A stretch of 57,141 nt of DNA. Source: Vibrio ezurae NBRC 102218. Lineage in GTDB: Bacteria > Pseudomonadota > Gammaproteobacteria > Enterobacterales > Vibrionaceae. A model generated the notes under the pieces. That model saw nothing but the letters and a program-made list of their open reading frames with translations, was not told the DNA's origin and made no database searches. Positions 51,466-57,141 of this stretch are shown here, piece by piece (the first letter of the stretch is position 1; each line of letters opens with the position of its first letter). The DNA lies in NCBI RefSeq assembly GCF_000467185.1, contig NZ_BATM01000039.1:1-57141 (forward strand), given 5' to 3'. A program made the position numbers and the translations under genes.

Positions 51466-52209
51466 TTAAAGCGGATTTAGCTCAATCAGTTTTTCTGTTC
51501 GAGCAACGGCATCGTCCAAATTAAGTTCTTGATAGGCGATAAGTTGTAGGCGTAATGATTTGCGTGCAGCTTCTGTATCCGGGTAACTGCGTTGGATTTC
51601 TTGACAGCGATTAATTGCTGCAATCCAAGCTTTACGGCGAATGTAAAAATCCGCAGTAGCGTAGTCATACTCAGAAAGACGCTTCTTCAAGGCAATCATG
51701 CGTTGTTCAGCATCTTCGGCATAGGCACTGGCTGGGTAACGTTGTAATAAGCGTTTGAAGTCAGAAAAAGCTTGCTTTACAGGTTCAGGATCTCGATCGG
51801 AACGATCAATATTGAACAAGTCATGCAAAAAGTTTCTATCTTGCGCCATATGAGTTAAACCGCGCATATATAACACCCAGTCTGATTTTTCATGAGTGGG
51901 GTTTAAGCGAGTGAAACGTTCAATGGTGGCCAATGCCAACGGGAGCTCATCATTTTTGTAGTACGCATAGATAAGATCCAGCTGTACTTGCTCTGAATAC
52001 GGGCCAAACGGATAGCGAGAGTCTAGTGCCTCTAGCTTTTCTACAGCAGACGACCAAGAGCCAGCTCGGAGTGAAGTCTGAGCATCTGCATACAATTGTG
52101 AAGGTGGTACATCGGGTACAATGTCATCGCTACTGCTGCATCCGAAAAGCAACATAGCAGACAAAAGGCCGACTAGAGTTTGATGTTTCATATTAAAACG
52201 TGAAGCCAT
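51466..52209 (-). CDS. bamD: Outer-membrane assembly lipoprotein BamD
   Basis: About 247 residues from the ATG at 52209; the ATG at 52191 (MKHQTLVGLLSAM) is equally possible and neither has a strong ribosome-binding site. Lipobox LLFGC. Five TPR-like repeats, with the diagnostic LEALDSRYPFGPYSEQVQLDLIYAYYKN and RGLTHMAQD regions. Essential part of the BAM complex that inserts outer-membrane barrels. Divergent from rluD. Confidence 0.95.
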   Translation of the reverse strand: MASRFNMKHQTLVGLLSAMLLFGCSSSDDIVPDVPPSQLYADAQTSLRAGSWSSAVEKLEALDSRYPFGPYSEQVQLDLIYAYYKNDELPLALATIERFTRLNPTHEKSDWVLYMRGLTHMAQDRNFLHDLFNIDRSDRDPEPVKQAFSDFKRLLQRYPASAYAEDAEQRMIALKKRLSEYDYATADFYIRRKAWIAAINRCQEIQRSYPDTEAARKSLRLQLIAYQELNLDDAVARTEKLIELNPL

Positions 52210-52330
52210 GCTCAATTAAATTATTTCCTAGGTTGCCGTTACAATCGGCGAGTAAGCAGATACAATAACGGAAACGCTTATTTTTTCATATAAACAAGCA
52301 TTAGTCCCACTGTTTTTTAAAAAGTTAGAT

Positions 52331-53305
52331 ATGGCCCAGCAGATAGAATTAAAAAGTACCGTAAAAGAGAGTCAACTAGGTCAACGCCTAGACCAGGCCA
52401 TCGCAGAATTGTTCGATGAGTTTTCCCGTTCGCGTTTAAAAGAATGGTTACTCGCCGGAAAAGTCAGCGTTGATGGTGCCGTTGTCACAAAAGCTCGCGT
52501 TAGGGTAATGGGTGGTGAGGACATTGTTGTTTTGGCAGAAATCGAAGATGAAGAACGATGGGAAGCTCAAGACATCCCTTTAGACATTGTTTATGAAGAT
52601 GAAGATCTGTTAGTGATCAATAAGCCTAGAGGTTTAGTGGTTCACCCAGGTGCGGGTACTCCAGACGGTACGGTATTGAATGCATTATTGCATCATTACC
52701 CTCAAATCGCTGAAGTACCACGTGCAGGTATCGTGCATCGTCTTGATAAAGACACCACAGGTTTGATGGTAGTGGCTAAAAATGTCCCTACTCAAACTCG
52801 TTTAGTGCGTACCTTGCAAAAACGTCGTATTACTCGTGAATACGAAGCAATAGCGATTGGTAAAATGACCGCGGGTGGCATGGTTGATAAAGCCATCGGA
52901 CGTCACTCAACCAAACGCGTCTTAATGGCTGTCAGTGAATTCGGTAAGCCAGCAATCACCCACTATCGTGTTGCTGAGCGTTTCCGTGAGCACACACGTA
53001 TTCGACTACGTCTAGAAACAGGCCGTACTCACCAAATTCGTGTGCACATGTCTTACTTACAACATCCACTGCTAGGTGATATCGCTTATGGTGGTCGTGC
53101 ACGTATTCCAAAAGGCGCAACAGAAGAACTGACCACGATGATCCGCAGTTTTGATCGTCAGGCTCTACACGCGGTTATGCTGAAGTTTGTGCATCCAACA
53201 ACAGGCGAAGAAATGCAATTTCATGCTCCTGTTCCTGATGACATGATTGAGATGGCTGAAGCGCTGCGCCAAGATATGCGCGACAACTACGAAGACGAAT
53301 ATTAA
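52331..53305 (+). CDS. rluD: 23S rRNA pseudouridine synthase RluD
   Basis: 324 residues. N-terminal S4 domain about 15-75 (RLDQAIAELFDEFSRSRLKEWL) and a pseudouridine synthase domain with catalytic Asp139 in HRLDKDTTGL, plus LRLETGRTHQIRVHM. Makes pseudouridines 1911, 1915 and 1917 in helix 69 of 23S rRNA. pgeF follows 2 bp after the stop. Confidence 0.97.
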   Translation: MAQQIELKSTVKESQLGQRLDQAIAELFDEFSRSRLKEWLLAGKVSVDGAVVTKARVRVMGGEDIVVLAEIEDEERWEAQDIPLDIVYEDEDLLVINKPRGLVVHPGAGTPDGTVLNALLHHYPQIAEVPRAGIVHRLDKDTTGLMVVAKNVPTQTRLVRTLQKRRITREYEAIAIGKMTAGGMVDKAIGRHSTKRVLMAVSEFGKPAITHYRVAERFREHTRIRLRLETGRTHQIRVHMSYLQHPLLGDIAYGGRARIPKGATEELTTMIRSFDRQALHAVMLKFVHPTTGEEMQFHAPVPDDMIEMAEALRQDMRDNYEDEY

Positions 53306-53307
53306 TC

Positions 53308-54030
53308 ATGAGTTACTTGCATCCCAATTGGAACGTAGCAAATTGCGTAAAGTCCATTAGCTCCACTCGCAAAGGTGGCTTTTCTGTGGGCGATTTTGCC
53401 AGTCTCAATTTAGGGATGCATGTTAATGATGATCCGGTTACGGTGCAGAAAAACCGCGATCATCTCGCTCAATTAAGCAATATGCCGTCACCTCCTGTAT
53501 GGATGAATCAAACTCACTCCACAACAGTGGTTGAGTTAACCGAGCCAACGACCGAAACTATCGAAGCTGACGCGCTTGTAACTTCAGTGCCGGGTGTAGT
53601 GTGTAGCGTTATGACCGCGGATTGTTTACCAGTATTATTTGCCAGTGCTGATGGAACACAAGTAGCCAGTGCACATGCTGGTTGGCGCGGCTTAGTGGGA
53701 GGGATTTTAGAAAATACCTTGAGTCACTTTGCAGGCCCTGTCGTCGCTTGGATTGGCCCAGCCATTAGTTTGGATGCTTTTGAAGTGGGCGATGAAGTCC
53801 GAGAGCAGTTTATCCAAATCAACAGCGATGATGCGATCGCGTTTCATCAACACAAACCGGGTAAGTGGATGGCCGATCTTCCTCTATTGGCTAAATTACG
53901 ATTACAAAGAGCAGGTTGCGATCACATCTCGCTATCTGGCTTATGTACTTACCAAGATCAAGAGCGTTTCTTTTCCTATCGCAGACAAGCCTCAACAGGT
54001 CGTCAATCTAGCTTTATTTGGATTGAATAA
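53308..54030 (+). CDS. pgeF: Multicopper-like purine nucleosidase/laccase-family protein PgeF (YfiH)
   Basis: 240 residues of the YfiH/DUF152 family. Motifs: FASLNLGMHVNDDP, WMNQTHSTTV, DALVTSVPGVVCSVMTADCLPVLFAS and VASAHAGWRGLVGGI containing the conserved zinc/copper His and Cys residues, then WIGPAISLDAFEVG. E. coli YfiH has a peptidoglycan-editing role (prevents incorporation of Ser in place of Ala) and purine-nucleoside phosphorylase/oxidase activity in vitro. Coupled to rluD. Confidence 0.92.
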   Translation: MSYLHPNWNVANCVKSISSTRKGGFSVGDFASLNLGMHVNDDPVTVQKNRDHLAQLSNMPSPPVWMNQTHSTTVVELTEPTTETIEADALVTSVPGVVCSVMTADCLPVLFASADGTQVASAHAGWRGLVGGILENTLSHFAGPVVAWIGPAISLDAFEVGDEVREQFIQINSDDAIAFHQHKPGKWMADLPLLAKLRLQRAGCDHISLSGLCTYQDQERFFSYRRQASTGRQSSFIWIE

Positions 54031-54053
54031 CACATTCTCTTTCTTTCATAACA

Positions 54054-54082
54054 CTTGAAATTAGCGCCAAAAGCACCCATAT
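54054..54082 (+). promoter_or_regulatory. Heat-shock (sigma-32) promoter of clpB
   Basis: CTTGAAA (54054-54060), 14-bp spacer, ACCCATAT (54075-54082) matches the sigma-32 consensus CTTGAAA-N13/15-CCCCATNT at all but one base. 70 bp before the clpB start. Confidence 0.9.
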
Positions 54083-54151
54083 GATCAGTATACCAATCAT
54101 GAATTTACAACGGTTGGTACTCTAGTCATCAATTGCTCTCAGGAGGCCAAT

Positions 54152-56728
54152 ATGCGTTATGATCGACTAACTGGCAAATTTCAAGCCGCCCTTTCAGATG
54201 CCCAATCCTTGGCTGTAGGTCGAGATCATCAATACATAGAACCTACACACCTCTTATTATCTCTACTGGATCAAGAGGGGGGAAGTGTAAGGCCGCTTTT
54301 AACAATGTTGAAAGTCGATCTCGTTCAATTGCGTGCACAACTTTCTGATAAGTTAAACCACTTCCCTAAAGTCAGCGGTATGTCTGCTGATGTGCAGGTG
54401 TCTTCTGCGCTGACTAAATTACTGAACCTGTGTGATAAATTTGCGCAAAAACGCAATGATAGCTATATCTCTTCAGAGCTATTTTTACAAGCCGCAATTA
54501 ACGACAGTAGCCAACTTGGACCAATGCTGAAAGCGCAAGGGGTTACCGAGAAGAAAATCATCGATGCCATCGAAAAGATCACCGGTGGTCAAAAGGTCGA
54601 TGATCCTAATGCAGAAGATCAAAGACAGGCACTCAGCAAATACACTATTGATCTGACTGAACGTGCCGAGCAAGGCAAACTCGACCCTGTTATTGGTCGT
54701 GATGATGAGATTCGTCGCACCATTCAAGTATTGCAACGCAGAACCAAAAATAACCCTGTGCTTATCGGTGAACCCGGTGTGGGTAAAACCGCTATCGTTG
54801 AAGGCTTAGCACAACGAATTATCAATGACGAAGTCCCTGAAGGACTAAAAGGACGTCGAGTTCTTTCTTTAGATATGGGGGCACTGATTGCAGGTGCTAA
54901 ATATCGCGGTGAATTTGAAGAACGTTTAAAAGCGGTGCTTAACGAACTAGCCCAAGAAAATGGCAATATCATTTTGTTCATTGATGAAATGCACACCGTC
55001 GTGGGCGCAGGTAAAGGCGACGGCGCAATGGATGCCGGTAATATGCTAAAACCGGCTCTAGCGCGTGGTGATTTACACTGCGTGGGCGCAACAACACTGG
55101 ATGAACATAGACAATACATCGAAAAAGATCCGGCACTGGAACGTCGTTTCCAAAAAGTGCTGGTGGATGAGCCTAGTGTTGAAGACACCATCGCTATTTT
55201 ACGTGGTTTAAAAGAGAAGTATGAACTTCACCACCATGTTGATATTACCGATCCGGCGATCGTAGCGGCGGCCACCTTGTCACATCGCTATGTGTCTGAT
55301 CGTCAGCTTCCTGATAAAGCCATCGATTTGATTGATGAAGCGGCGTCTTCTATTCGTATGCAGATCGATTCAAAACCGGAAGCGATGGATAAACTCGATC
55401 GTAAAATCATCCAATTGAAAATGGAGCAACAAGCGCTCAATAAAGAAGATGATGATGCCAGCCGTAAACGGGTTGCCTTGATCAACGAAGAGTTATCAGA
55501 CAAAGAACGCCAATATGCTGAGCTAGATGAAGTATGGACAGCAGAAAAAGCCTCACTATCTGGCACGCAAGATATCAAAGCTGAACTAGAGCAAGCTCGT
55601 TTAGACATTGAATTTGCCCGTCGAGCAGGCGATCTGAATCGTATGTCTGAATTGCAATACGGTCGTATTCCGGATTTGGAAAAACAGTTGCAGTTAGCCT
55701 CTGATGCAGAGCAAAAAGAACTGACCTTACTGAAAAACAAAGTAGGGGATGCAGAAATTGCCGAAGTGCTATCCAAACAAACCGGTATTCCGGTCGCTAA
55801 AATGTTGGAAGCAGAAAAATCCAAACTTTTGCGTATGGAAGAAGATCTACACCAAAAAGTGATTGGTCAAAACGAAGCGGTAAGTGCGGTGGCCGATGCC
55901 ATTCGCCGTAGCCGAGCGGGATTGTCCGATCCAAACAAACCGATTGGTTCTTTCTTATTCTTAGGTCCAACTGGGGTAGGTAAAACCGAACTGTGTAAAA
56001 CATTGGCTCACTTCCTATTTGATAGTGAAGAGGCAATGGTGCGCATTGATATGTCAGAGTTCATGGAAAAACATTCTGTGGCTCGACTAGTGGGCGCGCC
56101 TCCGGGCTATGTTGGTTATGAAGAAGGCGGTTACCTTACTGAAGCAGTAAGACGTCGTCCTTATTCTGTTATTTTGCTTGATGAAGTAGAGAAGGCGCAT
56201 CCAGATGTATTCAATATTTTATTACAAGTATTAGATGATGGACGCTTAACTGATGGGCAAGGTCGTACTGTTGATTTCAGAAACACCGTATTGATCATGA
56301 CGTCTAACCTAGGCTCAACAGAAATCCATGCAGGATTTGGTGAAAGCTCATACGCTCAGATGAAAGAACAAGTGATGGATGTGGTGAAAAACCATTTCCG
56401 CCCCGAGTTCCTAAATAGAGTGGATGAAAGTGTGGTATTCCATCCATTAGCACAGAAACACATTCGCAATATTGCGTCTATTCAGTTGCAAGCATTGGTA
56501 GAACGTTTGGAAGCGAAAGATTACCCAATGTCTATTAGTGATGAAGCATTGGATAAAATTGCGCAAATTGGCTTTGATCCTGTTTATGGGGCAAGACCAC
56601 TAAAACGTGCAATCCAACAATATGTTGAAAATCCATTAGCTAAATCACTACTTTCTGGGAAATTTGTACCAGGACAAGTGATTGAGTTAATGGTTGAAGG
56701 CGAGGACATCGTAGCGAAACAAAGCTAA
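54152..56728 (+). CDS. clpB: Disaggregase chaperone ClpB
   Basis: 858 residues, ATG with a strong AGGAGG site. N-domain about 1-145, first AAA+ module with Walker A GEPGVGKT (206-213), coiled-coil middle domain about 410-525, second AAA+ with GPTGVGKT. Acts with DnaK to solubilise aggregates after heat shock. Val149, which in E. coli is encoded by GTG and starts the short ClpB isoform, is here encoded by GTC, so that internal start is absent. Upstream of an rRNA operon, as in E. coli. Confidence 0.98.
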   Translation: MRYDRLTGKFQAALSDAQSLAVGRDHQYIEPTHLLLSLLDQEGGSVRPLLTMLKVDLVQLRAQLSDKLNHFPKVSGMSADVQVSSALTKLLNLCDKFAQKRNDSYISSELFLQAAINDSSQLGPMLKAQGVTEKKIIDAIEKITGGQKVDDPNAEDQRQALSKYTIDLTERAEQGKLDPVIGRDDEIRRTIQVLQRRTKNNPVLIGEPGVGKTAIVEGLAQRIINDEVPEGLKGRRVLSLDMGALIAGAKYRGEFEERLKAVLNELAQENGNIILFIDEMHTVVGAGKGDGAMDAGNMLKPALARGDLHCVGATTLDEHRQYIEKDPALERRFQKVLVDEPSVEDTIAILRGLKEKYELHHHVDITDPAIVAAATLSHRYVSDRQLPDKAIDLIDEAASSIRMQIDSKPEAMDKLDRKIIQLKMEQQALNKEDDDASRKRVALINEELSDKERQYAELDEVWTAEKASLSGTQDIKAELEQARLDIEFARRAGDLNRMSELQYGRIPDLEKQLQLASDAEQKELTLLKNKVGDAEIAEVLSKQTGIPVAKMLEAEKSKLLRMEEDLHQKVIGQNEAVSAVADAIRRSRAGLSDPNKPIGSFLFLGPTGVGKTELCKTLAHFLFDSEEAMVRIDMSEFMEKHSVARLVGAPPGYVGYEEGGYLTEAVRRRPYSVILLDEVEKAHPDVFNILLQVLDDGRLTDGQGRTVDFRNTVLIMTSNLGSTEIHAGFGESSYAQMKEQVMDVVKNHFRPEFLNRVDESVVFHPLAQKHIRNIASIQLQALVERLEAKDYPMSISDEALDKIAQIGFDPVYGARPLKRAIQQYVENPLAKSLLSGKFVPGQVIELMVEGEDIVAKQS

Positions 56729-56826
56729 TGACGCTTATTATTCGCTTATAAAACCGACGAAAACGGTTGCTTTGATTGAAAAACAGGCAACCAAACAGTT
56801 TTATTTAAAAAACTGCATTTTAGGGG

Positions 56827-56854
56827 TTGTCAGGGGGCGTTTTATTCTTATAAT
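56827..56854 (+). promoter_or_regulatory. rRNA operon promoter P1
   Basis: TTGTCA (56827-56832), 16-bp spacer, TATAAT (56849-56854), then a GC-rich discriminator GCGCCTCC typical of stringently controlled rrn P1. An A/T-rich upstream tract (56790-56820) could be the UP element. Confidence 0.85.
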
Positions 56855-56928
56855 GCGCCTCCGTTGTCACGATAAACTTCGCTGACAACAAGTGGTGCTA
56901 AAAAGATGAAATGATTAATAAAAAGTGG

Positions 56929-56956
56929 TTGACACTGATAATTATCTCATTAGAAT
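56929..56956 (+). promoter_or_regulatory. rRNA operon promoter P2
   Basis: TTGACA (56929-56934), 16-bp spacer, TAGAAT (56951-56956). 102 bp downstream of P1, close to the usual P1-P2 spacing. Confidence 0.85.
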
Positions 56957-56962
56957 ACACCA

Positions 56963-57141
56963 CTCGCTCAAAGGGGTAACCCTTGAAAGCAAAGCTCTTT
57001 AACAATTTAAACCTATCAATCTGTGTGGGCACTCGTTGATGATAATCGAAAAGATTTATCAATGAACTGAGTGACCAATTTGATACTTCGGTATCGAGCA
57101 CAGTCAATTCATTATCGTTCTCCTTTCTATATGAAAAGAAT
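56963..57141 (+). ncRNA. rRNA operon leader with boxB/boxA, 16S gene beyond the window
   Basis: Antitermination signals are visible: boxB AAGGG-GTAA-CCCTT (56971-56984) and boxA GCTCTTTAACAA (56994-57005). A UUCG-capped hairpin GATAC-TTCG-GTATC (57082-57095) follows. This is the pre-16S leader, including part of the RNase III processing stem. The mature 16S start is not reached, so the rRNA gene itself is inferred. Confidence 0.85.

Overview
This window is an ordinary-looking stretch of a gammaproteobacterial chromosome, almost certainly a Vibrio or close relative (Vibrionaceae). The evidence is moderate-to-low GC, proteins very close to the E. coli versions, and gene neighbourhoods shared with enterics (fldB-xerD-dsbC-recJ-prfB-lysS, queA-tgt-yajC-secDF, aroF-tyrA, ettA-slt-trpR-yjjX, clpB-pgeF-rluD-bamD-raiA-pheA next to an rRNA operon). 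I see no phage, insertion sequence, transposon, integron, CRISPR array, toxin-antitoxin pair or tRNA gene. The interest lies in regulation and a few uncharacterised proteins.

Layout. 0-7 kb: arcA with an FNR box far upstream, a small outer-membrane protein, then the threonine operon thrL-thrABC with a leader peptide and attenuator that is easily missed. 7-14 kb: grcA with two FNR-type boxes 53 bp apart, nfo, a 31-codon basic small ORF, ung, a hemerythrin-like protein, an alanine/cation symporter, yaaA and an acetyltransferase. 14-23 kb: srmB, trmN6, fldB, then xerD-dsbC-recJ-prfB-lysS, with prfB intact only through its programmed +1 frameshift. 23-31 kb: a CBS protein, queA, tgt, yajC-secD-secF, fkpB, ispH.

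31-41 kb: cstA (carbon starvation/pyruvate transporter family), two lipoproteins (one a DUF2799-like protein, one a large unrecognised protein with a perfect metzincin zinc signature), the peptidoglycan-recycling genes anmK-murQ diverging from nagZ, and the two-component system btsS-btsR. BtsS keeps the four residues I remember as the pyruvate-binding set of E. coli BtsS. The cstA promoter region carries three BtsR-like octamers at an exact 20-bp period. Together they suggest a local pyruvate-sensing circuit.

41-57 kb: aroF-tyrA with one perfect and two degenerate TyrR boxes, ettA, slt, trpR, yjjX, pheA (apparently with no leader-peptide attenuator), raiA, an MltF-like lytic transglycosylase, a perfect 30-bp palindrome, bamD, rluD, pgeF, clpB behind a near-consensus heat-shock promoter, and finally tandem rRNA promoters P1 and P2 with boxB/boxA. 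The window ends inside the rRNA leader before the 16S gene.

Functional themes: anaerobic regulation (arcA, grcA), aromatic amino acid supply and its regulators (aroF, tyrA, pheA, trpR, TyrR boxes), cell-wall turnover and recycling (slt, MltF-like, nagZ, anmK, murQ), tRNA modification (trmN6, queA, tgt), protein export and folding (yajC-secDF, bamD, dsbC, fkpB, clpB) and ribosome function (ettA, raiA, prfB, srmB, rluD).
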